This document shows, piece after piece, positions 31,673 to 47,409 of a stretch of 64,000 bases of DNA. Under the pieces are notes generated by a model. That model searched no databases, had not been told where the DNA came from, and was given only the letters and a program-made list of their open reading frames with translations. How positions within the stretch are numbered: position 1 is the stretch's first letter; each line of letters opens with the position of its first letter. The position numbers and the translations under genes are program-made. This stretch comes from Earliella scabrosa (taxonomy: Eukaryota; Basidiomycota; Agaricomycetes; Polyporales; Polyporaceae): contig JABYQQ010000012.1 in assembly GCA_022605405.1 (NCBI GenBank), forward strand, positions 372,001-436,000, read 5' to 3'.

Positions 31673-34600
31673 TCAGCTCTTCCTCACGCCCCTACCCTTG
31701 GTCGCAATGGTACCCTTTCCCTTTATCCCAGGTTTGCCCTTTGGCTTGGAAGGCTTTATCAGACTGTCATGCTCCGGATCATCATCAACCTCCTCTTTCT
31801 CTTCTTCTGCTTCGGGAACGTCATCATCAACCTGTCCAGCCTTGTACTGAGCATCTATATCATATACAGACACCAACAAGGAATTACTCACATCAAAGGC
31901 TTCCTCTAAATCGGGGGCAGGGCCGGCAGCGGAAATCTTCTTAGGAGCCTTCCCAAGCGCCTCAGCTTTGTGGAATGCCACAGGATGATCGCGAGAATTG
32001 TATCTAGAGTGATCTTAGACTCTAGGGAGACTAGCCCAAGTGAATAGCACCATACTTTTTCGTGAATGCCGTCTTGGTCGCCGTCGAAATCTTCTTCGTG
32101 ACCAGGGACTCGGACTTGTCGCCCACGCCGAGTTCCACAATTGTGTCCCAATCCTCGCGACAGAGGAGGTATTCATCCATGAACTCGATTGTCTCGTCCA
32201 CCGCGCTCTACACACCGTGCTCGTCAGCAAGCCGCACCTTCATCAAGCTACAAGAATGAGGCTCACCACCCCCTGGTCCATCAATGGCTGCACGAGATGT
32301 GGGAAAAGTGCCGGTATATACGACTGTCGGATCTCGGACTTGTCACCGGAGACCCTGAGCCGCATGCGTGCTTGCACGTCCGTCAACTGCCGATTGAGCT
32401 TCGTCTGCTTGGAATTCTGACCAAGCCATCTGGATGAAGGCGATCAATACGGATGTACCGCTGATCCCGAGGTCAGAGACGACTTACTGAGGGAATGACA
32501 TGGCATTTGGACCGCCGTACCCCGCTCCCATACCATAGAGCATAGACGCAGGACGCACTGTTGAACAAACGGCGTGAAGAGGCATAAGAGACCAATACTG
32601 ATTCGGGCTATGGCTGAGCGATTAGCGAAGTCCTATCCATCGACCGAGGCAACTGACCCGTGGATGAGACTGTCCACTAAGTCTCCGTCTGACATTGATC
32701 GTGCCGCCTTATCCATGAGCTCTAGATGTTTGAGAGCCTTCTCTGGCCCATCAGCATTCCTAAGCCGTGAAGGGGTCGTCTTCAGGTAATTCTCCTACAA
32801 CCCGCGACGACGTGAGCGAGATGTACACGCATATACGAGCAAGGCTAACCTGCATGAATAGAGGAACAAATGATGGATCGTGAAAGTACAACTCGATCTT
32901 GTCGCCGAGCGTCTCGCGTGAGGTCGGCGAGAACATTTGCGGACCGAGCATCTTGTTCAGCACACCGAACGGTGTCATCACTGAGTATTTCTCGTTCATC
33001 TGGACCCTACGCACCGTGATCAATGATGTGAACGAAAGCATGAGTAAGGCAACTTACAATGTTTTGCCTTCGTCGAAGTCCATGGTGGTGCTCGATAGCC
33101 TCCACGTCGAGAGCATGTTCAGAACTTGCCGGATGTCAGACTGCGCGCCTTGAACGAGCTGGTCAATCACGTTCGCAGGGATCTTCATCTGCTCCCTGCC
33201 ACGATATGAGCATGGCACGTCATATGAATATAGCAGGCAATTCACTTGTAGATGATACTCATGATTCTCGAACGTATGGCTGTCGCTTGCGGCCTCTGGA
33301 ACGTCATGTTGAACGTGTTCGCAACAAGTGGCTTGAGCTTCATGGCGCCACGGTCATTCGCGATACAGATGATAGGTATCTTGGTCTTCTTGATGAGTGT
33401 GACGAGCGCACCAACACCTCCGCGGTCACCCGCAGACATGCCATCAACCTCGTCCATGATCAGACATGATTTATCAGACACAACAACTCCGGCAGCGTTC
33501 GTTTGCTGTGTGGACCATTAGCTTGGTCTCGTTGTGCAAGACGATGCTTCATTGACATACCTGACCGCCTGACATCCATCCGTCCAATGAGGTGTTCATA
33601 ATGTTCGTGCTGTTCTGAGGTTGAAAAAGCAATGAGCTGCGCCGCAGTCTTACGCCAGACGACACACGCACCTCGACCAGCTTCTTGCTTCGTGCATCGC
33701 TTGCGTTCAGCTCTATCGGGGTGTATCCTGCCAACTTTGCGCACAAATGCGCGCTGGTCGTCTTCCCGATCCCAGGGGGGCCCGTGATCATGACGGCGCG
33801 GAAGATATTCATGCCATGCTTGCCGGGCTTCTTGAAACCCGACTTCAGACTGCCCTGCCAGTCCGTCAGCCACTCCTGCAACCTCTCCACTTGGCTCTTG
33901 TTGCCGCAAATCTCCTTCAGAGTCTGAGGCGCGTATCGGTCGGTCCACAGCTGATTGGCGGCTGCAGGCTTCGCACTCTGCTTGCCAGCTTGCTTCTCTC
34001 GTCGCTCCATCTCCTTTGCACTCTCACGAATGGCCTCCTGCTCCTTCTGGATCTTCTTGCGCGTCTTCTCGTCCAGGGTACTCTCGTCGGTGACGCGAGT
34101 GGCGATGAGATTGAGGAAGCCGTCCTCGTCCAGAGTCTTGAGCTTGTTCTTCTCAATGGCCTTGAGCTTACTTGGCCCAGCGTCAAGCCCGACGACGACA
34201 TAAGATGTCTTCGAGGAAGGCTGACCCGTCACTCGTCTGGCAGGACGCTCGGTCAGTGAATAGCGATCGGAACGGCGAGGTACGTACCCGCCATAACGCT
34301 TTGCAAGCTCAACAGCTTCATCGCGAGAGAGACTTGTGAGTTCGCCTGTGAAGACGAAAGACAGACCAGCGAGACAGTTTGGATCAGAAGGTATGGGTAT
34401 CTCCTTCGAACCCGGGTTTGAGGGTCCGGCACGAGCCTTCATGGCGTACCAACTGAAGAGCGTATTGGTAGGTATTGTGGGCGGATGGAAGAATTGGGAT
34501 AGACATACTTTGGCTTCTTGGCTGGCTTCCCGTCCGCCTTGTCTTCGGTCTTTGCGGCTTTCGAGTCGTCGTTCTTGGTGGACTTCTTCTCCTCAGCCTT

Positions 34601-35107
34601 GACCTTCGGAGTTGCTGTCGCTGGTGTCGACTTGTTGGCGGATTTCTTCGTCGGTTTGGGCTCCTGAGCGAGGTGTTCATCCTCTGCCACTTCAGACTTT
34701 GGTGGTTTCTTGACGTCCGGCTTGGACTTTGAGACGGATTTGACAGGCGCAGACTTTGCCTGAGCAGACTTTGCGGGAGGCTTCTTGGCGGATGCCTGGG
34801 ACTTTGCCTTGCTCCTCTTCACCACCTCGTCGTCCTCGTCGTCCATAACGAAATCCTCGTCTGCGTCGTCATCGTCCTCGGAAGAGGAGACAACGATGAA
34901 ATCCTCGTCCTTGGTTCTGCTCTTCGAAGCAGCGGTAGGTACCCGGGGCTTTGGCAGAGGCGCAATCTTGCGGGGAGTGGGGTCGTCCTTCTTGGCTGGT
35001 TTCGGTTGTGAACCAGAGCTGGTGGAGGCTGTTTGGCTAGAGCCCTTGGAGAAGAAGCCACGAATGTCGCCGCCGTGAGTTTTTGTCTTTGTCTTGGACT
35101 GGGACAT
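31673..35107 (-). CDS. RFC1: Replication factor C large subunit
   Basis: The ATPase subunit of the clamp loader that opens PCNA and places it on primer-template junctions. The protein starts MSQSKTKTKTHGGDIRGFF at ATG 35,107 (the early GGDIRGFF resembles a PCNA-interacting motif). A long acidic/basic disordered region rich in K, S, D and P follows. A BRCT domain begins at LSFVFTGELTSLSRDEA (about 34,365) and continues across an intron to TSYVVVGLDAG. The AAA+ module has Walker A GPPGIGKTT (about 33,780), Walker B LIMDEVDGM (about 33,460) and a sensor near CIANDRG. The helical C-terminal RFC1 domain includes KAARSMSDGDLVDSLIHG (about 32,690). The last exon is Lys/Gly-rich, and the end is Arg-Lys-Ser then TGA. 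Several GT-AG introns (50-65 bp). It is divergent from the UBX gene with 275 bp between starts. Confidence 0.93.
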
Positions 35108-35382
35108 GGTGTCTCGTAGTCAAGAAAGAGGCTATAGATGGAGACCAAGAGAGAGCGGATCGTGGCTGACGACGGACGGACGCGTCTCGATGACGCGCGG
35201 TTGTGGCACACAACGCGGAACGTCACACTGTGTCACACCCACGTGCTGGCGTTCAAACGCTCGGCCCGGGCCGCGCGCTACTCAGCCATTGCGCTCGAGC
35301 TCAAGCTCAAGCCTAAGGCTACGTCTCCCTACGTGCATCGAGTCTCAAGCACCGTCTTTCACCGATCGCTCCCTTGTTCGCA

Positions 35383-36377
35383 ATGTCTCAGGCACAGGCA
35401 TCGACCTCTACACCCGCAGATTCCTCTGCAAATTCCCAGGCAGCTGCTCCTGCCCCGCCAGCGTTCAGGTACTTTCGTCCCCCCGCCTCTCAGCAGCCTC
35501 GCTCCGAGCTACCAGACAACTATTTTGAACCCACCGCGGCCGATGTCCGTGCACAACAGGCTATGCTATCTGCACGGCGTGATGCGCTGCAGAATGCGCC
35601 ACTGAAGACGGCTGCTATGCGCGAAGCGGATGACAAGAAGCGGAGAGCACGTTGGCCCCAGGTATGGTCTCGCTGCTCCGTCCAATGCATTGGACCTGTA
35701 GATCTCGTATCTTCCAGACAACTATCAGAGTCAAGTTCGCGGATAGAACACTACTTGAGAAGACTTTCCCTTCGACAGACAAGATCAGGTCTGTGTACGC
35801 CTTTGTACGTGGGTCGCTTAGGGAAGACGTCAAGCCGATCAAGTTCGTCCTCTGTGAGTATAACTCCCCATGTTCCCCTTGATGAACGCTCGCCAACCGG
35901 ACCCGTGTCATGGCTCTATAGACCAGTCGCCACCGAAACGCGAGTACAAAGTGTCCGACCCTAAAGTCCGAGATCTTACCCTCGCAGAGCTTGACCTTGC
36001 GCCCTCATCCGTGCTCATGATCAAGTTTGAGGACGATCGATTCAACCGTAAGCCTTCCGTTAGACACGTGCCCTGACCCGCACTCCTCCTAAGCATGTTG
36101 TCCCAATATTCAGATGTCGACGTTCCCGCACCACTCGATGCACCTATCCTTGCGGCGATCGAGGATTACCCCGCTCCCCCTAACTTTGACAAGAGTCCCC
36201 AAGGAGACAAGGACGACAAAGCCTCGGGCGGGAGCAAGCCGCGCAGTAATTTCTTTGGCAAGAGCGAGGAAGGCGAGCGGAAGTTGCCCAAGTGGCTGAA
36301 GCTGGGACCGAGTACGTATAGTCGCAACGTAGTTCTTACCCCTCTTGCATTGTAACTAACATTCAATGGCAGAGTGA
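35383..36377 (+). CDS. TUG/UBX-domain protein (Cdc48/p97 adaptor type)
   Basis: Five exons: 35,383-35,661, 35,718-35,853, 35,922-36,047, 36,114-36,311 and 36,373-36,377, all GT-AG. The protein (about 247 residues) has a Pro/Ala/Gln-rich N-terminus (FRYFRPP), a helical stretch (DDKKRRARWP) and a beta-grasp UBX domain starting TTIRVKFADRTLLEKTF and ending with SSVLMIKFEDD. It resembles the C-terminal part of TUG/ASPSCR1 and Ubx4, which bind the AAA+ ATPase Cdc48/p97. A Lys/Gly-rich tail ends KWLKLGPK. The last exon has only five nucleotides (two bases of Lys plus the stop), an unusual structure. The full TUG architecture (N-terminal ubiquitin-like domain) is absent. Start at 35,383: an in-frame upstream TTG is not used. 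Confidence 0.85.
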
Positions 36378-36730
36378 GAAGGTAATAGCTGCGGAAGGCC
36401 TTCTTGGGGTTGTACATCACGTTGCTTCGATATCAACATTTGCTCGTTTGTGTTACCATATTACGCCAGAAATCTCAGCAAGCTCTTGAATGTGTCGCCC
36501 AGGAGCACGCCTCGCCTTGCAGAGACTCTTCGAGTGCGACACTTTGTGCAACCGGCTGACGACGTCCGTGTCTTTGGGAGATAGAACGGACTTACCGGGG
36601 GGTAGGGGTGGGCAGGTGCTGGGACGATGCTGGGACGATGCAGCACGGTTACACAACAGTATTGCTCAATTTCGAGTTCACCGGGCCCATCTACAAAGGA
36701 ATGGATGGTCATATGCTTTGCTGAAGGCAA
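36378..36730. other. Convergent 3' intergenic region
   Basis: Shared downstream region of the UBX gene and SDH3. No additional gene is seen. Confidence 0.6.
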
Positions 36731-37506
36731 CTACATCAACACGAGGGCGACCGTGGAGACCGCTGTAGCACCGAGGACGGCATATCCAGAAGCGTATGCG
36801 CCCTTAAGAGTCAGGACTAGGGTACAAAAAGTCAGGAGACCGTGTCGTGGGTATGGAGTAGGGACGCCGAGACTCACATTTGCCCATGTCCCAACCCAAG
36901 TGACGGAGACCGTTGAGGGAGTGGAAAGCGAAAGGGGCGGCGAGGATGAACTTGCCAGCGTATTTGACAGCGTCGGGCATGCCGGCAATGAATTCGATGA
37001 CGTGCGTCGAGTCGAAGGTGGTGGGCGCGACCAGGTAGGCAAGAGCGTAGCCGTACAAGACTGTGTAAGGCCGTCAACGCCACGCCCGTACGAAGTCGCA
37101 TACAGTGGGGGAAAGACGCACGGACGCTAAGGCCAGCACCGGTGATACGGTTGGCGATGGAACCGAGCCATGTGAGCTGGGGTTGGTAGATGGTGAAGTG
37201 GGGGCTTGAGGGGCGGCGGAGACGTTGCTGGTTGAGGATGGCCTGGGCGGCGGAGGGAGGGAGTGACTCGGTTTGGATCGTGCTGGGCAGGTGCGCGCGG
37301 AATAAGACCGACTGCGCTAGGACGGACATGAAGAGCGAGGTACGCACCGCTTCAAGGCAACGTTGCGGAGCGCGACTGGCGGAGAGAACATGGTCTGTCT
37401 GTCTGGCTCTGTCGGGGAAAGAGAGAAGAGAGGACGCACGCTGTCTGGGTCTGAGCGCCGCCTGCCTGAGAGCGGGGCCGAGGCCAAGGACGCGGGTGGA
37501 GAGCAT
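36731..37506 (-). CDS. SDH3: Succinate dehydrogenase cytochrome b560 subunit
   Basis: Membrane anchor of complex II in the mitochondrial inner membrane; it binds haem b and ubiquinone. Well-supported exons: 37,391-37,348, 37,282-37,122, 37,060-36,878 and 36,816-36,731, all in phase. Signatures: [18 protein letters not shown] and the haem-ligand region [16 protein letters not shown]; three hydrophobic segments ([41 protein letters not shown]). The N-terminus is ambiguous. ATG 37,506 starts [20 protein letters not shown], a typical mitochondrial presequence, but joining it to the next exon needs an intron of only 31 or 37 bp. ATG 37,391 ([15 protein letters not shown]) gives about 157 residues. 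The longer form fits the family length better. Divergent from LDB17. Confidence 0.9.
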
Positions 37507-37813
37507 GGCGGGCGAGCGAGGGAGGAGCACTTGGTCGTCGTCGTCGTCGTCGGGGATAGCGAGGAACTCGTTCGCCCGCGTCGGGAGCTCGGCCGGACAC
37601 GGCTGTGACGCAGTCACGAGTGTCACAGCGGGCGATTTCACGTGATTGGGCTTGGTCTCTTGACTGGGAGCGCTGGTCAGTGGTTTCTCTGCATCTGCTC
37701 AGACTCTCCTCGTTGCGGCGGCATCGTCGCGTGTCCCCGCCTCCGTTTTCTCGCCGCGTCTGCCCGCCAACGAGCCCCCGCTCAGCGCAGACACTCCCCG
37801 ACGACCCGCCAGC
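37507..37813. promoter_or_regulatory. Bidirectional promoter SDH3/LDB17
   Basis: 307 bp between divergent starts; no gene. No clear TATA box; pyrimidine-rich stretches precede the LDB17 start. Confidence 0.5.
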
Positions 37814-40242
37814 ATGCCCGCGCCGCCGATGGACGTGTTTGGGATCGTGTACATCATCGAGAATGCTCAACAGTTCTGGTCAGGTACGCCCCTCGTCATT
37901 CACTCCATCTTTGGCATCACCCTCAGCCTCTCGTCGATGCCCACAGAACTCGAGGATATGCTGCACTTCTCAGACGATATTACCCTCGACAAGCTGGACA
38001 GCACCCTCCGCAGATTCATCTCCTTCTGTGCGGCCTACCATGGTGAGCGTTTCCACCTCCGAATCCCGGCCGGACTCTCATCGCTTTTCCATGCCTCCGT
38101 CCCCTGCATCGTCTCTTATGCGCCATTTGTGCCTGAACAACAGAACAGTACCTGCAGAGCCCGCTCCAGCTCGAGCACGCATGCGACATGGTTCTCGCCT
38201 CGGAACTATTCGCCTTTCATTCAGAACGTATGTGTGAGCTTTTAGTCGGCGATGCCCAGTCCGTACGTCGCTTTCCTTGTCCTTCCCATCCCTGCGTGTG
38301 TTGAACAGTCGCACCATCCTTGTCATCTTCCTCCCTGCCTTGTCTACCACCGCGCCCCGTCCCACCAGAACACAGATCCACACTATGAGATGATCCTCTA
38401 CAGTCTCATGCTCACCTACGGTCGTCGGAACTCCTCCTTCCTTCGTTCCCAGAAACGCTGGCAGTGTCTGCTTCCGCTACTTATGGACCATGTCCGGTTG
38501 GAAGTCGATCCCGAGGTGGATGACGGCTTTTATGGCGCCGCATCCGCACCCACTCCTGGCTCCTCTCGCCAGTTGGCCGTGCCGATCGAGGCAAAGCTCA
38601 GGTCCCTCTCCGTCAGACTATTATATGAGGTCTGTCGTGTACAGAAGATGTCTTTACAAGATCTGCGTGAGTTCTTCCTGGACCTACCCTGCAGCAAGAA
38701 CTCATATCGTGCACAGGGATGTTTGACGACTCCTTCGTTGATTATCTCTTTGACCTCGTCGAACAGACCCGTGATATGCAGGACGAAACATTCAACTATT
38801 CTGTCATCAAGCTCATCGTGCGTGACCCACGGGTATAGACAATCAATTCCACATCCCCTGACCGAGCCGTCACAGGTCGCGTTGAACGAACAGTACATGG
38901 TCGCCTCCTTGCACCCCCACACCCCACAACCCCATACGAACGGATTCGCTCAGCAGCAAGCGGACTCGCAGGCGCCCGAGAACACGAACCGGATCTTGAG
39001 GATACTCAAATCACGAGTTGGTTCCAGCCCTACCTTCGGCGAGAATCTGATCTTCATGCTCAACCGTGCCGACCGGACGCCCGAGGACCTCTGCATGCAG
39101 TTGCTTGTCTTGAAGCTGCTATATCTGCTCTTTACGACCAAAGGCATGGCGGAATTCTTCTATACCAACGATCTCTGCGTGCTTGTCGACGTCTTCTTGC
39201 GCGAGATCGGTAACATTGATGAGGACCATGAGTCGGTATGTTGCTCGTTGTCCTCACCTTGCATTTCGCCTTCCTCATGTCGAATCAGTTGCGACACACC
39301 TATCTCAGAGTCCTTCATCCGCTACTCACGAAGACTCAACTCCGCAACATGCCGTACAAGCGTCCCCAAATTGTACAGACGCTCGAGTCCCTCGTCGAAA
39401 ACGAGAGCATACGGGATGTCGATCCGACCACCAAACGTCTCGTCGCACGCTGCTTAAGCGGCGACTGGTGTGTGCAGCTGCGCAAGTCGGCACCCTCCAC
39501 TCCTACAGAAGCTCGCAAGCTCACTATATATGACGAGATAAGGCGGGGTGAAAGCCCTGGCGGATTCAATGCAGTCTCCTCTGCAGTATCACCGACTTCC
39601 GCAGGCCTCCCTCCCAGTCCGAGCGCTGTCCAGTTTCACCATCGACCGCACCGTCACTCTGGCGAACATTCCCGCAAGGACTCGGTCACCAGGCTGCGCC
39701 ATGCCAGTGGCGACAGCGCCACAAGTCTTCCGCGCGTTGCAGCTGCTGTCGCGGGCACAAACACATCTACCACGGCATCTGCGAAGCATAGAATGCGCGC
39801 AGGTTCGTTTAATATCGAAGCCACCATGACCTCGTTCTCCGCGCTTTCAACAAGTGCAGGTACCACTCCCCACATCTTAGACACTTCCTCTCCAATTGTC
39901 GACGAGCCCACCTCTGACGACGCACCCGAGATCCGCGTACTGTCCCCGACGTCCCCCGCCACGGGTCATGGTACACCCTCGCCTGTAGATCGGCCGTACT
40001 CATCGATACCCTCATCTCCTGCATCGTCTTCCTCGAGCTCCCTCTCTACATCCGTGCCGCCGAAATCCAGTACGCCCAGACGCGCTGCGCCACCTCCACC
40101 ACCCAAGGCACGGAGGAAACCCCCAGCAGTACCAGTCAGGAAAGGGCAGCTGAGCCCAAACGGTGGTCCGCTGAGCGCCATCGCCGCCTCCTCACAGCCT
40201 AACCTTTCTGTGTTGTCGGCAGGCAAGGCGTCAGCCTATTAG
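37814..40242 (+). CDS. Ldb17/SPIN90-type actin nucleation regulator (DUF2013)
   Basis: Seven exons: 37,814-37,883, 37,947-38,042, 38,144-38,262, 38,369-38,666, 38,717-38,817, 38,876-39,235 and 39,289-40,242, all GT-AG and in phase (about 665 residues). The N-terminal two thirds is the helical SPIN90/Ldb17 leucine-rich domain (QLLVLKLLYLLFTTKGMAEFFYTND, LRHTYLRVLHPLLTKTQLR). The C-terminal third is disordered, Ser/Thr/Pro-rich, and ends with a proline motif, APPPPPKARRKPPAVPVRKG, a likely SH3 ligand. Known family members (yeast Ldb17, fission yeast Dip1, animal SPIN90) activate Arp2/3 to seed linear filaments at endocytic patches. The start is supported by MDVFGIVYIIENAQQFW. Convergent with PRP2. 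Confidence 0.88.
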
Positions 40243-40777
40243 ATGTCATCTGCTTGCTCCTCCAAGTCGCTTTCCACTCCATGGCTGCCGTGCATCCATG
40301 TAGTCCTGAGCTCAAGCTGCACGTTTAGTGGGGCTTGAGCCCTGTCGACCTTGCCCTCTTCATCTTTCGTTCTGTCTTGTCTTAGCCTTCACTCTACCAC
40401 ATTCATCTGCCATCACACTGCATCTGTCCGTACCGCACGCTACTGCACTATATCCAACCCCATATTCCATCAAGGACGTATTGATCCATCGCACATCCGT
40501 TCACGCATTCTCATGATATCCCATCGCTGTCATTAGTTGTTCTCTTGTTGCCCCAGTTTGGACTCATTGTCGGACTGCGCAGGTTAACGGACCAACGCAC
40601 GTACAATGCATGCTATCCAATCACAACCGGACGAGTGGACCTGCGAACAGACAAACAGATACTTGCCCAGGGGAAAGAATTCGGATACATCGGTAGTTCG
40701 ATCGGCGAGCACAGAACCCCAATCGTACATATCTTACAAGAGCACTCGCAACCAGCGTCCAACACGAAAGTGCTAAG
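40243..40777. other. Convergent 3' intergenic region
   Basis: 535 bp between the stops of the actin regulator and PRP2. No further gene is seen; short frames are not conserved-looking. Confidence 0.6.
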
Positions 40778-44589
<3,812 letters not shown>

Positions 44590-44746
44590 GGGAGTGAGTT
44601 GGGAGGAGGCACGAAGGCACGCTCAGCGCCTCGCCTCGCTCGGGGACCACGAGCGTCTCGTCCGGATGCAAGGCGCCGGAGCGCGTCACGACTTGGACTC
44701 GCCTCGCGTGCAGTGTGCACTGACTCTCCTCTTGCTCTCACCCACA

Positions 44747-45279
44747 ATGACCTCCCTCTTTGGTGCAACTCGGGGCGCGCAGCCGCCAACGTCCTCGCCA
44801 GATGGTATGCTCCCACTCATAGCTCAACCTCACAACAGCTCAACGAACGGACACACGCTGAACAGAGCTGGCGGCGCGTGTGGCTTCCATCAAGAACTCC
44901 ATCCGCAACGAAGTTGCCCTCCAAAACGCGCAAGAGCTCATGAACGTGAATACATCTCCAGTATCTGGCGGCCCCTTGACTGACAATGCTTAACCTGCAG
45001 AAAGTCAGCGACAAGTGCTACGTCAAGTGCGTCCCCAAACCCGGTACCTCCCTCTCCAGCTCGGAAGAGGTATGTGCGCTCTGCAACGTGCAAGTTGTCC
45101 CTTCCACAACGATTGCCCACAGAGATGTCTCTCGCAATGCATGGACCGGTACTTGGAAGCCTGTGCGTGTGTTCCCCGACCTTCGTCCGTCATATGCTCA
45201 CAGTCCTCCAGTCGACATCATCAGCCGGACGTATGTTGCACGACTTAAAAGGGAGCGAGTGGACCCCCAGCTATCATAG
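44747..45279 (+). CDS. TIM13: Mitochondrial import chaperone Tim13
   Basis: A small intermembrane-space chaperone that escorts hydrophobic precursors with Tim8. Five exons (44,747-44,804, 44,866-44,945, 45,001-45,069, 45,123-45,162, 45,212-45,279) give 104 residues, the family size. The twin CX3C motifs are CYVKC and CLSQC, followed by the diagnostic MDRYLEAFDIISRTYVARL. An N-terminal FG-like stretch and a helix (ELAARVASIKNSIRNEVA) precede the first CX3C. The cysteines form intramolecular disulfides via Mia40. Individual exons are very short (40-80 nt), so gene finders may miss it. Confidence 0.95.
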
Positions 45280-45463
45280 CGTCCTCCAGCTCACTAGATT
45301 TAGACCTCTACTCGACGTATAGGACACATACTAATGCATCTGTCGCTTCCCGCTGTCGAACATCCCATCTTGCTCGCAGGACATGGCTTGAGGACTGGGT
45401 AGGCCATGAGCTCTTTATTTGGGTAATGCATCGGTGAGTCTGTATCCTCAAGTCGGCTCTTAC

Positions 45464-47074
45464 CTAGTATATCGGGAAGCTATTATCCACCTCTCGTGCC
45501 CACGCTCGCAGTCCGCCGACCAAGTCTTTTACCACTCCACCCCACCCGGCAGCTCTTAGTGCTTCAACTGCAAGCTGCGAATCGTTCCCCAACCGACACA
45601 CAACATATAGGTCCCCATCCACTCCACTCTCTGTACTGGCACTGGCAGGATTGGCGAGTAGCTCCTTGATGGGAATGTCTGTACAATTCTCGATTCAGCA
45701 GGTCATGACGGAGCCGCTGGCGCGTCCTACTTCTCGACCCCGGGAGGTGGCAGATACCGAACTCGGTCCGTGGGCGGACATCCAGTATGCGAGGCTTGCG
45801 GGACTCGTCGTGTAAAGCGGCTTTCATCTCCTACGAGTGGTCAAGGATTAGCTCGCCGCAGAGCTGACCAGACAAGACGGACCTTGGCACGAATTCTGTT
45901 ATTCGGACTACCGTCGATCATTCCTCTCGAGACCCAGTCAGGTCGTGCACCCCTACAGAAGGCAACGTAGTCCGTGTCCTCTATGCTGCCTACTTTCTCG
46001 CCCTCGACACCGCATGCCGGACACGAAGCTCTCCGTGCGCGCAACTTGACGCTTCGGAATGGTGGCATGGCAAGTGCGGAGAACATGAGCAGCGATGGTT
46101 TGCCATCTGGCGTGAGACTGAGTCACGCATACTTGGACCCGGCTCACCAGGACCTACCATGCATCTCAGTGATGATCTTGATTGCTTCCAAGGCCTGCAG
46201 ATTCCCCACGACTCCCGTCACTGCTCCAAGCACACCCAGCTCCTCGCACGAACCGGCGAGTTCAGGCGCAGGAGGCTTCGGGAACAAGCATCGGAAACAA
46301 GGGCCTCGCTCAACAGACGTTGCCGCTACTCCAGGGGCGACGTCCGCGGGCTGCTTGAGCGGCAGATGGTATGTGCAGAGCTGGCCTTCGAACTGCTGTG
46401 CTGCGCCGCTCACGAGAGGCTTACCCAGTCGTACAGCGGTGTCGGACAGGAGGTAGCGAGTGGGCAGGTTGTCGGTACAGTCCAGAATGAGGTCGTAGGG
46501 CGCGACCAGCTCCACAGCGTTTGTTGCTGAGAGTGAAATTGCGATAGGGTTTACTTTCACTCGGGAATTGATCCTGTTGCGTGAAGTATCTAGTGAGCGG
46601 CAAGGAATCTACGGACTGCGCACATGAAACCAGACGTACTGTTTGATGGCTTCAGCTGCCGAAAGGACCTTTGGCATCCCCACCCTCGACTCGGTGTGGA
46701 GGATCTGCCGCTGCAGATTCGACACCTCGACCGTATCGTGATCGATTATTCCCAATGTTCCTAATGTGAGGAAGTACACTGAGTCGTCTGCGGATACCTC
46801 ACGACGTGATTGATATTCACCGACACCAGCTGCTGCGAGGTATTGTAGGGCGGGGCACCCAAGGCCTCCTGCGCCCACAACTAGCACCGATGCCCGCATC
46901 AGCTTTAGTTGTCCTGGATTTTGACTATTCTCAATCATGCGAGATCAGCGAAGAGGTTAACGACTCGGGCCCACCGTCGAGGCCAAAGCCATCCAGGATC
47001 ATCTGCCGACCATACCGCCGGTAATCGTCTAGGGGAAGTTTCGGTTCGGGTTCGACAGCAGGGGAGGACGCCAT
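45464..47074 (-). CDS. UBA4: Ubiquitin-like activating enzyme / sulfurtransferase Uba4 (MOCS3)
   Basis: Adenylates and thiocarboxylates Urm1 for wobble-uridine thiolation of tRNA and protein urmylation; in molybdenum-cofactor organisms it also acts on MOCS2A. The protein starts [31 protein letters not shown] (ATG 47,074), skipping a 61-bp intron. The E1-like domain has the nucleotide-binding [13 protein letters not shown], then [17 protein letters not shown] and [13 protein letters not shown]. Zinc ligands are CFRC and CPAC. The C-terminal rhodanese domain has the active Cys in [10 protein letters not shown] (about 45,580) and ends with the conserved SFPIY. Multiple short introns. Divergent from APC10 and convergent with TIM13. 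Confidence 0.93.
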
Positions 47075-47409
47075 ATAGTGAAGTTCACAGAAAATACGCG
47101 GCGGAATTCTGAGATGACCCTGGGTGACTTTGCCAGTGAGATCATGAAGGTGTGCATCTACTTAATAAGTCCGGCGCGTCTCGCGGTCCGTCGGAGGCGC
47201 CCAGGCAGGACCGGATGGCACCTCCGCTCGCCGACTCTCTCGCGCAAACCATGCATTGTCTCCTTCCTCGTACCCATCTCCCCGCCACTCTAGTGCTCTC
47301 GTCTCCCAACGGTTCGTACACGTAGCGTCAACATTCTCTGCTCTCTTTTCCTCGTCAAGGGCTACGCGAAAGCCTCCTGCATTCCCCGAGGGCTCATACC
47401 ATCTACAAC
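47075..47409. promoter_or_regulatory. Bidirectional promoter UBA4/APC10
   Basis: 335 bp between divergent start codons; no gene or clear element seen. Confidence 0.5.
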
